NCBI GenBank assembly: GCA_964386325.1
Contig: CAYLQY010000001.1
Coordinates: 124,001-188,000 of the forward strand
Direction: 5' to 3'
Source of the DNA: Anaerorhabdus sp964386325
GTDB lineage: Bacteria; Bacillota_I; Bacilli_A; Erysipelotrichales; Erysipelotrichaceae
Length of the DNA: 64,000 nucleotides
Positions within the stretch are counted from its first letter, which is position 1, and the number at the start of each line of letters is the position of its first letter. The translations under genes and the position numbers were made by a program. The notes under the pieces are model-generated. The model had not been told where the DNA came from. It saw only the letters and a list, made by a program, of their open reading frames with translations, and made no database searches. Positions 26,330 to 35,287 of the stretch are shown piece by piece.

Positions 26330-27820
26330 ATGCAAGTAAAATTTAATTGGAAGAAATTTTGCCGACATTTTCTATCAATACTATTACTGTTCTTGGCAGT
26401 ATTAATGATAAGAAGTACGGATTGGGCAATTAATACATTTAATTCACTCGATTTTTCAGAGATTGTATATCATTTGAAAGTTCCTATTGAAGGGACAAGT
26501 AGTACGATATTACTTAGTTTTTTTACTGATTCATTTTTGTATTCAATCGTAGTGACAGGTTTACTTTATTTTATTATTTCTTATTTTTGTATGCGTTATA
26601 AAGAGAAGAAATTATTTAGATTTGTTGTGGGCAAACAAATATTATTTGCTGTCTTTGCATTCATTATATTTGGATGTATTTCACTGGTTAGAGTGAATGC
26701 ATTAGATTATGTGGTTGCGATTACAACACAATCAACTTTTATTGAAGAAAATTATGTTGATGGTAGAGATATTGAAATCAAATTTCCAGAACAAAAAAGA
26801 AATTTAATTTATATTTTCTTAGAATCGATGGAAGCTACTTACACTTCAAAAGAAATTGGTGGATATATGGATGATAATTTATTACCAAATCTTACATCAT
26901 ATTCTGAAGAAGGTATTAACTTTTCCAACACAAAACAATTTGGTGGTTTGTACAGCACACAAAATACAACATGGACGATTGCGGCAATGGTTGCGCAAAC
27001 TACAGGGTTACCTTTGAGTGTTCCAATAGATTCAAATCGTTATTATGGCGAAAAACCATTTTTACCAGGAGCTTACTCAATCGGTGATATTCTTGAACGT
27101 GAAGGATACAATCAAGAATTACTTATTGGTTCTAAAGCAGAGTTTGGAGCACGAAATTTATTATTCATGCAACATGGTGATTATAAAATCAATGACTATC
27201 ATGCAGCAATTGAAGATGGTAGACTACCAAGTGGATATTTCGAATGGTGGGGTTACGAAGATTCAAAACTATTTGATTATGCAAAAGAAGAGTTATTGGA
27301 TTTAGCAGCACAACCTGAGCCATTCAACTTAACAATGTTGACTGCGAACACTCATTTCCAAGATGGATATTTAGAAGAAGCATGTGCAGTGGATTATGAT
27401 GATCCATATTACAATGTACTTGCATGTTCTGATCAACAAGTTTATGAATTTGTAGAATGGATAAAACAACAAGATTTCTATGAGAATACAACTATTGTAA
27501 TCGTTGGTGATCATCTAACAATGAATAGAAAGACATTTGATCATGTTAATAAATCAGATCGTACAGTATTTAACTTATTCATTAATAGTACAGTAGATCC
27601 ACATCGAACAAATATGCGAACAGCTACAACATTAGATATGTTTCCTTCTACATTGGCTAGTATGGGTGTAGAGATTGAAGGTAATCGTTTAGGATTAGGG
27701 GTTAACTTATTCTCTAATCGTCGAACACTTGCCGAAAAATATGGATTACAATATATGAATGAAGAGCTTTCACATTTTTCAAAATTTTATAATGATAACT
27801 TGTTATCTTCAGAAGAATAA
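26330..27820 (+). CDS. LTA synthase/phosphoglycerol transferase family sulfatase-fold enzyme
   Basis: 496 residues. Several membrane segments fill the first 130 residues and an extracellular sulfatase-fold domain follows. It has NLIYIFLESMEATY (metal Glu), STQNTTWTIAAMVAQTTGLPL region (catalytic Thr probably T216, MdoB-like TGWTxAGM pattern), LPGAYSIGDILEREGY, TMLTANTHFQDG and VIVGDHLTMN (metal Asp-His). Enzymes of this family move glycerol phosphate from phosphatidylglycerol to lipoteichoic acid or a glycan. The catalytic-loop form is closer to MdoB/OpgB than to LtaS. Start has GGGGGA 8 bp upstream. Confidence 0.85.
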   Translation: MQVKFNWKKFCRHFLSILLLFLAVLMIRSTDWAINTFNSLDFSEIVYHLKVPIEGTSSTILLSFFTDSFLYSIVVTGLLYFIISYFCMRYKEKKLFRFVVGKQILFAVFAFIIFGCISLVRVNALDYVVAITTQSTFIEENYVDGRDIEIKFPEQKRNLIYIFLESMEATYTSKEIGGYMDDNLLPNLTSYSEEGINFSNTKQFGGLYSTQNTTWTIAAMVAQTTGLPLSVPIDSNRYYGEKPFLPGAYSIGDILEREGYNQELLIGSKAEFGARNLLFMQHGDYKINDYHAAIEDGRLPSGYFEWWGYEDSKLFDYAKEELLDLAAQPEPFNLTMLTANTHFQDGYLEEACAVDYDDPYYNVLACSDQQVYEFVEWIKQQDFYENTTIVIVGDHLTMNRKTFDHVNKSDRTVFNLFINSTVDPHRTNMRTATTLDMFPSTLASMGVEIEGNRLGLGVNLFSNRRTLAEKYGLQYMNEELSHFSKFYNDNLLSSEE

Positions 27821-27847
27821 ACAACACCCTAGAGTGTTGTTTATTTT
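27816..27847. terminator. Convergent bidirectional terminator
   Basis: AATAAACAACAC and GTGTTGTTTATT form a 12-bp stem with a CCTAGA loop, followed by T residues. It covers the ends of both convergent genes. Confidence 0.8.
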
Positions 27848-28278
27848 TGCATTTTATAGTTAATTAGAATTTGGTCATTTATAAAATTATCTTGTTTATG
27901 TAAAGTATGATATCCGCGTTTCTCAAAAAAAGGTTTTGCGGTAATTGATGCATGCACAAGAATAGGAAGTTGGGTCTGTTTTTCTAATAAGTCACAAAGT
28001 TTGGTGGCTACACCTTGATGATTATATTCGTGATGAATATATAAGTGATCTAGAACATTATCTTGAATATTCCCATATCCAATAATTTTACTATCTTGCA
28101 CCGCTACTAAGCTATAGGAATGAAGGAGTCGTTCATTTAATTTGATTTCACTGGTACAACTTATCCAGGCTTCAATTTCTGCAAGCGTGTAGTCTGAAGA
28201 ATTTATTGTTCTTATTGTATTTTGAAAAAGTTGAAATACATCATAACTATCAGTTGGTTGATAGGCTCTTATTATCAT
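27841..28278 (-). CDS. GNAT family N-acetyltransferase
   Basis: 145 residues. It opens with MIIRAYQPTDSYDVFQLF and has the acetyl-CoA loop region LDHLYIHHEYNHQGVATKL (QGVAT as R/QxxGxG/A variant) and the C-terminal HASITAKPFFEKRGYHT, the common ending of YafP/PhnO-like acetyltransferases. The start is preceded by GGAGG. The substrate is unknown. Confidence 0.85.
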   Translation of the reverse strand: MIIRAYQPTDSYDVFQLFQNTIRTINSSDYTLAEIEAWISCTSEIKLNERLLHSYSLVAVQDSKIIGYGNIQDNVLDHLYIHHEYNHQGVATKLCDLLEKQTQLPILVHASITAKPFFEKRGYHTLHKQDNFINDQILINYKMQK

Positions 28279-28372
28279 AATTTTACCTCCATGTTTGAAA
28301 GTATATCATAGCCAAATTTCTAATACAAATGATAGTAAATAAGGTATAATAAGGCATAGATAGGAGATTACT

Positions 28373-29098
28373 ATGATCATTCAATCAACACAAAACGAAA
28401 GAATAAAAACATGGGCTAAACTTCATCATAAAAAAGGAAGAGATGAAGCTAAACAATTTTTAGTTGAAGGCGAGCATTTAATACGGGAAGCCATGATGAG
28501 TCATTGTTTAGAAATCCTCTTAATTGAAGAGGGTTTGTCTAGTTCATTTGAAGGAACAATCATTGAATGTAGTCGCGAAGTATTGAAAAAATTGAGCCAA
28601 AGCACATCGGGAACAACAATGATTGGTGTATGTAGAATGCTTGAAACTCAGCCTGAGAATAGTAATCGTGTACTTTTATTAGATAATATCCAAGACCCAG
28701 GAAATTTAGGGACTATTATAAGAACAGCACATTCCTTTAATTTTGATGCGATTTATTGTTCAGAAGACTGTGTTGACTTGTATAATGATAAAACAATTCG
28801 ATCTACACAAGGAGCTTTCTTCCATATTCCAGTAAATAGAGTGAATTTAGATAATCAGTTCAATGCACTTAAAGAAGATGGATTTGTGATTATTGGAACT
28901 TCACTTAAAAGAGCGATTCCATTTTCAGAAAGTAAAGATGAATCTAAGGTTGCACTTTTATTTGGAAATGAAGGGCAGGGTGTACAAGAAAAGTATCTTG
29001 AACAAACGGCGTATAATGTGAAGATAGAAATAAATGAATTTGATTCATTAAATGTCGCTATTGCTGCGGGTATTTGTATGTATCGCTATAGAAAATAG
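28373..29098 (+). CDS. SpoU/TrmH family rRNA/tRNA 2'-O-methyltransferase
   Basis: 241 residues. An N-terminal RNA-binding substrate domain (KTWAKLHHKKGRDEAKQFLVEG, first part as landmark) is followed by the SPOUT core LLDNIQDPGNLGTIIRTAHS, LFGNEGQGV and SLNVAIAAGICMYR. This is the two-domain layout of RlmB/YsgA-like enzymes that modify rRNA. The start has TAGGAG 7 bp upstream. Confidence 0.88.
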   Translation: MIIQSTQNERIKTWAKLHHKKGRDEAKQFLVEGEHLIREAMMSHCLEILLIEEGLSSSFEGTIIECSREVLKKLSQSTSGTTMIGVCRMLETQPENSNRVLLLDNIQDPGNLGTIIRTAHSFNFDAIYCSEDCVDLYNDKTIRSTQGAFFHIPVNRVNLDNQFNALKEDGFVIIGTSLKRAIPFSESKDESKVALLFGNEGQGVQEKYLEQTAYNVKIEINEFDSLNVAIAAGICMYRYRK

Positions 29099-29123
29099 AA
29101 AGTCCAAGGTATTGGATTTTTTT
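29099..29123 (+). terminator. Terminator after the SpoU methyltransferase
   Basis: AAAGTCCAA and TTGGATTTT with a GGTA loop and a run of seven T's. Confidence 0.75.
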
Positions 29124-29149
29124 ATTTGTAATGGTATAGCACATCATAT

Positions 29150-29177
29150 TTGACAAGAATCTAACTATATGTATAAT
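29150..29177 (+). promoter_or_regulatory. Promoter of the first MFS gene
   Basis: TTGACA (29150-29155) and TATAAT (29172-29177), 16 bp apart. Confidence 0.8.
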
Positions 29178-29180
29178 TAT

Positions 29181-29198
29181 ATTAGATATACATCTAAT
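29181..29198 (+). promoter_or_regulatory. Palindromic operator candidate at the MFS start region
   Basis: ATTAGAT-ATAC-ATCTAAT is a perfect 7+7 bp inverted repeat directly after the -10 box; a further ATCTAA half-site is at 29159-29164. The wHTH regulator encoded by the next gene is the natural candidate to bind here. Confidence 0.55.
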
Positions 29199-29210
29199 TA
29201 GGAGAAGGTC

Positions 29211-30485
29211 ATGGATAACATAGGATATAAACGATTGTTAAAAAACAGAAATTTCTTGGCATACTTGTCAGCGAATATCATTAATCGATTTGGTGATTCA
29301 TTGGATAGTATTGCGTTTACTTGGATTATTTATGCAATAACAGGGAGTGCATTTTGGTCAGCGCTAATTTTTGGTATCAATCGTTTGCCAACAATCTTTC
29401 TACAACCGTTTTTAGGGGTCTTAGCGGATAAAATGAATAAAAGAGTTGTAATGATTGTCACTGACGTTATTCGCGGTCTATGTGTCTTCTATATCGGTAT
29501 TGGGGTAATGCAGGGGTTTCTGAATGAATGGACCTTACTTACTGCAACGCTCATTATTTCTACGGCAGAAGCTTTTCGAATGCCAGCCGCAACATCTATG
29601 ATTCCTCAGCTTTTAGATGTTGAGGATTATGAATATGGGGTTGCCCTTGATCAGGGATTATCAGGAACAACAGAGTTGATTGGCATGCTGAGTGCTGGAT
29701 TTATAATTGGTTTATTTGGTGTACAAACAGCGGTATTTATCGATATGGCAACATTCTTCATTTGTGCATTTATTTTATTATTTATTAAACTTAAACCAAT
29801 TGAAAAGAAAGAAACTGAAAATTTAAGTTATTTTGAAAATTTGAAAGCGGGATTCAAATTGGTTAAGACAAACCATTTGATTATGTATATGATTTTTCTA
29901 GCAGTTTTCTTAAATGCTCTATCAACACCGTTTAATTCTTTACAAGCTCCTTTAGTAAGTGAAATCCTACGGTCAAAAGAAATCATGTTGTCAATTATAG
30001 GAATAAGCTTTGCGACAGGTGGAATATTTGGTTCCTTCTTATTTCCTAAAATCAGTGAACGTGTCCACAATATTATGATGGTAAAGGCTGGTGGATTGTC
30101 ACTTGTGTTAATGTATTTATGTCCAGTGCTAATTGGAAAATTCATAGAAAATGAAATTGCTCGTTATGTTCTTGTGTTTATTTATGGGGTAGGAGTAGGG
30201 ATATGTGTGGCACTTATTAATACCTTTATTGGTGTTGTTACTGTTAAATCTGTAAAACCAGAGTTTCTAGGGAGGGTTAAGTCAATTCTTGGAGCACTAG
30301 CGGTTGCTTCAATGCCCATAGTATCATTTATAGTAAGTGGACTTGTCTTTGTTTTCTCTACAGAAGTAATCTTTGTGGCAACAGGATTATTAAGTTTACT
30401 TTGCTTTTTCACAATTTGTAGCAAAAAGACATACAATAAAATGGTAGAAGTTGAGGATACAGAGTATGAAAATGGAAATAATTGA
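29211..30485 (+). CDS. MFS exporter, paralogue 1 of 3
   Basis: 424 residues, about 12 membrane segments. It has the FGDSLDSIAFTW start, the loop motif LAVLADKMNKR-like sequence (GVLADKMNKRVVM), and an alternative second half without recognised ligand residues. It belongs to the MFS_3/macrolide-efflux-like exporters. It shares long identical stretches with the genes at 33985 and 37296. A regulator gene overlaps its end by about 20 bp, so the two form an operon. Substrate is unknown; drug or peptide export is likely for the family. Confidence 0.85.
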   Translation: MDNIGYKRLLKNRNFLAYLSANIINRFGDSLDSIAFTWIIYAITGSAFWSALIFGINRLPTIFLQPFLGVLADKMNKRVVMIVTDVIRGLCVFYIGIGVMQGFLNEWTLLTATLIISTAEAFRMPAATSMIPQLLDVEDYEYGVALDQGLSGTTELIGMLSAGFIIGLFGVQTAVFIDMATFFICAFILLFIKLKPIEKKETENLSYFENLKAGFKLVKTNHLIMYMIFLAVFLNALSTPFNSLQAPLVSEILRSKEIMLSIIGISFATGGIFGSFLFPKISERVHNIMMVKAGGLSLVLMYLCPVLIGKFIENEIARYVLVFIYGVGVGICVALINTFIGVVTVKSVKPEFLGRVKSILGALAVASMPIVSFIVSGLVFVFSTEVIFVATGLLSLLCFFTICSKKTYNKMVEVEDTEYENGNN

Positions 30486-31539
30486 TAAAATATCATATAC
30501 CAAAGAAGCCTCATTATTATGTGTAGGTTATGTAAATGGTAAACAAAGTAATGAGTTACTGGATAGAATAATTCAAAAAGAAAAGAATCCCTTGGCGAGA
30601 CAATATACTAAGACAATACTTAAAATCATAGATGAAATTAATGAGTTGCAAAGTTCTTATCATGATATTATCGAAAAGTATTACCAAAGAATACCAGGAT
30701 TAGAATGCACAGTAATTGAATCACTTTTCATTGATTTATATGAGAAACGTTGTGATACTTTAGAAGATTACGAAAAGCTATTATCAAAGTTGAAACAAGA
30801 AGAAATTAATTATATCGTGATGAATAATTTGAATAATGAGATCCTCTCAAGAGATATAAATGGCATTACAACCAGTGAGTTATTAAAAGTAATTAGACAG
30901 CTTAATATTGATGATAAAATGCAATTATTACTGATTGATATCGCTATTAACTGGCAAGAACACTTAGAAGTATTGAAACCATGTTTTACAAAAATTATAA
31001 AAACACTTAAAAAATATGACAAAGAACTAAATGAAATTAATCAGTTTGGAATTACAAATATCAAAGCACAAGATGACTTATTAGGACAATTAGAAAATGC
31101 AGCTTCATTTCGATTTGATGATATAAGTCAATATGAATTTGAAATAGGAACAATGATCTTTCAACCTTTCTTTGTCACAATGAAAATAACTAGGCAAGAG
31201 AAACAAGTGTTCCTAAATTACGGTGCTTTATTTAATTTTGAATATGTTTCGATAAAAAAAGAATTAACCAAGGAAAACATATTAGAGATTACAAAGATAT
31301 TAGCTGATCCAACAAAATTAGAAATAATAAAATTACTTGCGAAAGGACGAGCATATGGCAAGGAACTTGTCGATGAAACAGGGTTAACACCGGCAACAAT
31401 TTCTCATCATATGCAGGCTCTAAATCATGCGAATTTCGTTAGTGTTCATTTGGAAATGAATAAAACATACTATCAACTAGAAAAAGAGCATATCTTGTTA
31501 GGAATCAATCGAATAAAGGAATATATTGAAGAACTTTAA
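30466..31539 (+). CDS. ArsR-type winged-helix regulator with long N-terminal domain
   Basis: 357 residues. The C-terminus is an ArsR-like winged helix (TKILADPTKLEIIKLLAKGR, GKELVDETGLTPATISHHMQAL). The N-terminal 260 residues are helical and of unknown fold. I start at ATG 30466, overlapping the MFS gene by 20 bp; ATG 30472 is also possible. It probably controls the MFS operon through the ATTAGAT palindrome upstream. DUF5937-like regulators have similar layout. The sensed signal is unknown. Confidence 0.75.
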   Translation: MKMEIIDKISYTKEASLLCVGYVNGKQSNELLDRIIQKEKNPLARQYTKTILKIIDEINELQSSYHDIIEKYYQRIPGLECTVIESLFIDLYEKRCDTLEDYEKLLSKLKQEEINYIVMNNLNNEILSRDINGITTSELLKVIRQLNIDDKMQLLLIDIAINWQEHLEVLKPCFTKIIKTLKKYDKELNEINQFGITNIKAQDDLLGQLENAASFRFDDISQYEFEIGTMIFQPFFVTMKITRQEKQVFLNYGALFNFEYVSIKKELTKENILEITKILADPTKLEIIKLLAKGRAYGKELVDETGLTPATISHHMQALNHANFVSVHLEMNKTYYQLEKEHILLGINRIKEYIEEL

Positions 31540-31557
31540 AGAGCGAAAGCTCTTTTT
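31538..31557 (+). terminator. Terminator of the MFS-regulator operon
   Basis: AAAGAGC and GCTCTTT with a GAAA loop followed by T's, starting at the stop codon. Confidence 0.82.
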
Positions 31558-31560
31558 AAG

Positions 31561-31589
31561 TTGTCGGCATCAAAAAAACGTGCTATTAT
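31561..31589 (+). promoter_or_regulatory. Promoter of the DUF2975 operon
   Basis: TTGTCG (31561-31566) and TATTAT (31584-31589) with a 17-bp spacer. Confidence 0.7.
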
Positions 31590-31595
31590 GAAGAA

Positions 31596-31616
31596 AATTA
31601 TCGTAAAACGATAATT
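31596..31616 (+). promoter_or_regulatory. Perfect palindrome, candidate operator for the XRE regulator
   Basis: AATTATCGT-AAA-ACGATAATT is a perfect 9+9 bp inverted repeat at about the transcription start, 14 bp before the first gene. The XRE protein at 32581 in the same operon is the likely ligand. Confidence 0.7.
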
Positions 31617-31629
31617 ATTAGGAGAAATT

Positions 31630-32580
31630 ATGAAATCTAAAGCCCACCTTATTATTTTGTTCATAGAAAGTATTTTATGCATTATTATGGTGTTTGGACG
31701 TTTTTCTATACCAAATCCTTTTATGACTATCGTTACTTTTCCTTTTTTGCAGATTAGTGAATTTCTTAGAAATCTATCATTATCGAGCGGAATAGGAAAT
31801 AGTATTGCGATTATTATCTATCTCTTATTATGCTTTAGCCCATGGCTTGAATTTATTGTGAAAAGAAAAAAGAGAGGTACAGAAGATATATTAGTCGGTG
31901 TCTTACCATTTGTCTTATTATATACAATCTACCAAATGATTAATCCAAGCAATTTATTTTTGTTCAATAATATAGCAATGAATCAAACTATTTTGTGTTT
32001 ACTCATCTATTCCATAATTTTTAGTTATCTGATACTAAAAGCTGTTCGGCAGTTTTACACAAATTCTCCAACAAAGTTAATTGATTACTTATTTATCGCC
32101 TTTATAATCATAAATATGACTTTGGTTTTACAAATTTTTTATCAAGGTTTATTTGATGTAAGACAAGCAATTAATACGATGCAAGTGAATAATTCAGCAA
32201 ATGCTTCCCTATTCGGAATTAATCAGTTATTTGTCTATCTACGTTTTGCAGTTTCTAATCTGCCATTATTTCTTAATGTAGTTATTGTTTATTTTGGATG
32301 TGAAGTGTTAATTCAATTGAAAGAAACAGGTTATTCTCAAGCAACTTTGTTGCAAGCGAATAAATTGACAAAATTATGTAAGAAATCACTTATTCTAATT
32401 TTATTTGCGAATGTCGCTTTTCAAATAATTCAGTTAGTATTTGCGAAGTCACTGTTTACGATTAATTCTGTTTTCGATTTTCCAGTCTTTTCAGTGCTTT
32501 TCATTTCTGTTTGTATTTTAATCACAAACTTGATTAAAGAAAATAAAACATTAAAAGAAGAGAATGAGAGTTTTATATAG
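31630..32580 (+). CDS. DUF2975-type polytopic membrane protein
   Basis: 316 residues with about eight membrane segments. The C-terminal third (VYFGCEVLIQLKETGYSQATL, QANKLTKLCKKSLILILF and the Lys/Glu-rich LIKENKTLKEENESFI end) has the DUF2975 pattern. DUF2975 proteins are usually half this size, so the first 150 residues are an extra membrane part. It is translationally coupled to a small XRE gene with no gap, a pairing known for DUF2975 in Bacillota. Function is unknown. Confidence 0.7.
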   Translation: MKSKAHLIILFIESILCIIMVFGRFSIPNPFMTIVTFPFLQISEFLRNLSLSSGIGNSIAIIIYLLLCFSPWLEFIVKRKKRGTEDILVGVLPFVLLYTIYQMINPSNLFLFNNIAMNQTILCLLIYSIIFSYLILKAVRQFYTNSPTKLIDYLFIAFIIINMTLVLQIFYQGLFDVRQAINTMQVNNSANASLFGINQLFVYLRFAVSNLPLFLNVVIVYFGCEVLIQLKETGYSQATLLQANKLTKLCKKSLILILFANVAFQIIQLVFAKSLFTINSVFDFPVFSVLFISVCILITNLIKENKTLKEENESFI

Positions 32581-32811
32581 ATGGCTATTTATATTCAGCT
32601 GGAGGAAATCTTAAAGGCTAGGAATATGACCTCCAAAGAACTATGTTCAAAGATTGGAATTACCGAAGCAAATCTTTCAATACTTAGAAGTAATAAGGCA
32701 AAGGGAGTAAGGTTTACCACAATCAATAAAATTTGTTATTACTTGGATTGTGAAGTAGGAGATATATTAAAATTCGATGGAATTCTGGAGGAATCAGATG
32801 AAGATGAGTAA
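32581..32811 (+). CDS. Small XRE (YozG-like) HTH regulator
   Basis: 76 residues. The Cro/C1 HTH covers residues 3-60 (LEEILKARNMTSKELCSKIG and the recognition-helix TEANLSILRSNKAKGVRF). The end is acidic. It starts immediately after the upstream stop codon. It most likely represses its own operon through the palindrome at 31596-31616. Confidence 0.87.
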   Translation: MAIYIQLEEILKARNMTSKELCSKIGITEANLSILRSNKAKGVRFTTINKICYYLDCEVGDILKFDGILEESDEDE

Positions 32812-33697
32812 AATAATTCTAAGTATAGTCTTACTAGTTGGATTGTCAGGATGTCAATTAGCAAAGAATACTACAGTAAGTGGTGAAGATCAATTGATTG
32901 GTATATTCATTACAACTGAAAGTTTAGGAACTAATGAATTTACCATAACAGGGAATAATGAAATAAAAGAGAAAAATGATAAAATATACGCTTCATATGC
33001 ATTAGAGACTTATGAAAATGAAGATGGTAGCCTATCAGAACTCGGTGATTATGTTTTTGAAAATTTAGAGGGTATTCCATTTTATTTTGCAAAAATTGAG
33101 AATGAGAATGGTATTCATATTAATTCATCAGACACAAAAGGATTCATTTCTAATGTTCAAATGGCTACACGCGTAACGGATGATATGAATGAGCTAGATA
33201 ATGAGGGAACAATATATTTTAGTACAAGAGCAAGTGATCTTATCTTTTTCGCAAACCCAGTCTATCAAGAACCAGACGGTAATGTTTATGTAGTCGCAAC
33301 AAATGGACTCGCTATATTTGGCGATATTGAAGGACAAAAAGCATCACAGAAACTTGAATCAACAATTTCTACAACTGATAATGATAAAACTATTACTGAA
33401 AAAACAATAATCACGATTAATTATGAATCAAAGTTAGATTCATTGAAAACAAGAGTAATAGAAATGAATAAAGAGAATGAAGTTATTGTTATAACTGAAA
33501 TTTTAAAAGATGCTACGCCTGAAAAATTAATGTTGAGTGAAAATACTGAGTATATCATCATAGAAACAGTGAGTATGGATAGTACAAATAAGGAAATCAT
33601 TGAAAGAGAAATCCTCCCAATAACAGCTGATTCTTTCACAATATACGAGTGTCAAGACAATGGCATATTTGTATCAAAAACAATTTTAATTGACTAA
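32798..33697 (+). CDS. Putative lipoprotein, unknown function
   Basis: 299 residues. The start at ATG 32798 (MKMSKIILS) has GGAGG 8 bp upstream and overlaps the XRE gene by 14 bp. The signal ends with lipobox LSGC (C near residue 19). The mature protein is acidic and rich in beta-like Thr/Ile/Glu sequence. I do not recognise the family. The operon suggests that membrane protein and lipoprotein act together under the XRE repressor. Confidence 0.7.
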   Translation: MKMSKIILSIVLLVGLSGCQLAKNTTVSGEDQLIGIFITTESLGTNEFTITGNNEIKEKNDKIYASYALETYENEDGSLSELGDYVFENLEGIPFYFAKIENENGIHINSSDTKGFISNVQMATRVTDDMNELDNEGTIYFSTRASDLIFFANPVYQEPDGNVYVVATNGLAIFGDIEGQKASQKLESTISTTDNDKTITEKTIITINYESKLDSLKTRVIEMNKENEVIVITEILKDATPEKLMLSENTEYIIIETVSMDSTNKEIIEREILPITADSFTIYECQDNGIFVSKTILID

Positions 33698-33706
33698 AAT
33701 CAATGC

Positions 33707-33752
33707 TTGAAACTGATTGTTGCGGTCATTTAATGTAAAGTTGCTGCAATGA
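33707..33752 (+). promoter_or_regulatory. Conserved upstream element (copy 1) before an MFS gene
   Basis: This stretch aligns without gaps to 37203-37251 before the third MFS gene: TTGAAACT, then GTTGCG, then GTAAAGT at identical spacing. TTGCGG (33720-33725) can pair with CTGCAA (33744-33749). It could be an operator or a short structured RNA leader. Confidence 0.5.
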
Positions 33753-33782
33753 AAGAAGAAGTTATTAATATACAAGAAGGAT

Positions 33783-33821
33783 AAGTTAAAAGTCATTTCG
33801 TTATGAAATGACTTTTAACTT
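33783..33821. repeat. Perfect 17-bp inverted repeat
   Basis: AAGTTAAAAGTCATTTC and its exact reverse complement are separated by GTTAT. No T-tract follows on either side, so it may be a terminator for the lipoprotein operon or a cruciform. Confidence 0.55.
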
Positions 33822-33984
33822 ATAGAAAAAGAAATTACGAAATATTTAAATATGTAATTTCATGATATTAATGATCTTGTATTTTATAAAGTAATACATT
33901 ATGAATATGTTCGTTGCATATTCATGAACTTAGGTGTAGATTAATGAGAGGCGAATATACCGTGTACAAAAGGAGCATCTTGAT

Positions 33985-35247
33985 ATGAAAAAAAGTGGAT
34001 ATCGAGAGTTTATAGAGAATAAAAATTTTCTATTGTATCTTACTGCCAATATTATTAATCGATTTGGGGATTCGTTGGACAGTATTGCGTTTACTTGGAT
34101 TATCTATACAATTACTGGTAGTGCATTTTGGTCAGCACTTATTTTTGGAATAAATCGTTTACCAACAATACTACTTCAACCTTTTCTAGGTGTATTGGTT
34201 GATAAGTTAAATAAGAAAAAAATATTAATTATATCAGACATCATTCGTGGTATTTGTGTTTCGATAATTGCAGTGGGTATATTTCAAGGATGGTTGAATG
34301 AGTATCACTTGTTGCTATCTACGATTGTCATATCAACAGCTGAAGCATTTCGAATGCCTGCTGCTGCATCCATGTTACCCAGCTTATTAGAAAAAGATAA
34401 ATATGAATCAGGAGTATCTCTAAACAATGGTTTAATGCGTACGATTGAATTTAGCGGACTTGCAAGTGCAGGAGTTATCATTGGTGTATTTGGCATATTA
34501 AGTGCCGTACTCATTGATGTAGTTACTTTTTTCGTATGTGCAATTCTCATGGGTTTTGTGCGTGTTAGAAATGTTACGTTAAGTGAAAAAGAACTGAATG
34601 AAAGCTATATTCAACGACTTAAAGATGGTTTTTCACTTATTAAAGGAAACAAGCTAATCGTATATCTGTTAATTCTTGCTACTTTCATGAATGGTATTTA
34701 TGCTCCGCTTAATGCGTTGGAAGCACCACTTGTAAAAGAAATATTACATTCGGGTGAAATCATGTTATCTGTCATAGGATTAAGTTTAACGTTAGGTGGT
34801 GTATTAGGTTCATTTCTATATCCAAAAATTAGAAACAAAATTAGTGAACTTCAATTAATTAAGTTAGGTGCATTTGCATTAATAATTATGTATCTAGGAC
34901 CCTTAATTTTAGGTAGAATAATTACAAATGACAAAGTAATGTATATGGCAGTTTTGGTCCTTGGTAGTTTTTGTGGAGGTTGTGTGGCACTACTTTATAC
35001 GTATGTGGGGGTATTAACAATTCAAAGTGTTAAGCCAGAATATTTAGGTCGTGTTAATTCTATTATTTATGCTCTCTCTTCAGCATCCATCCCACTAGCA
35101 TCGTTTTTAGTTAGTGGGGCAGTCACGATAATGAGCACAGAGATGGTGTTAATGGGCTGTGCAATTGTTAGTATTGTTTTCTTTTTTACTGCATGTAGTA
35201 AGTGTGTATATTTAAAAATGGTAAAATCAAATAAATCAGAAGATTGA
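33985..35247 (+). CDS. MFS exporter, paralogue 2 of 3
   Basis: 420 residues with the same layout as the gene at 29211 (FGDSLDSIAFTW, SAFWSALIFGINRLPTI, GVLVDKLNKKK). The start has AAAGGAGC 12 bp upstream. It is monocistronic and ends in a bidirectional terminator. It probably arose by duplication of the first or third copy. The substrate is unknown and may differ from the paralogues. Confidence 0.85.
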   Translation: MKKSGYREFIENKNFLLYLTANIINRFGDSLDSIAFTWIIYTITGSAFWSALIFGINRLPTILLQPFLGVLVDKLNKKKILIISDIIRGICVSIIAVGIFQGWLNEYHLLLSTIVISTAEAFRMPAAASMLPSLLEKDKYESGVSLNNGLMRTIEFSGLASAGVIIGVFGILSAVLIDVVTFFVCAILMGFVRVRNVTLSEKELNESYIQRLKDGFSLIKGNKLIVYLLILATFMNGIYAPLNALEAPLVKEILHSGEIMLSVIGLSLTLGGVLGSFLYPKIRNKISELQLIKLGAFALIIMYLGPLILGRIITNDKVMYMAVLVLGSFCGGCVALLYTYVGVLTIQSVKPEYLGRVNSIIYALSSASIPLASFLVSGAVTIMSTEMVLMGCAIVSIVFFFTACSKCVYLKMVKSNKSED

Positions 35248-35251
35248 AAAT

Positions 35252-35287
35252 AAAAATCGGTTAAGGTTATTCCTTAATCGATTTTTT
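35252..35287. terminator. Convergent terminator
   Basis: AAAAATCGGTTAAGG and CCTTAATCGATTTTT with a TTATT loop and T7. It serves both the MFS gene and the minus-strand operon. Confidence 0.87.
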
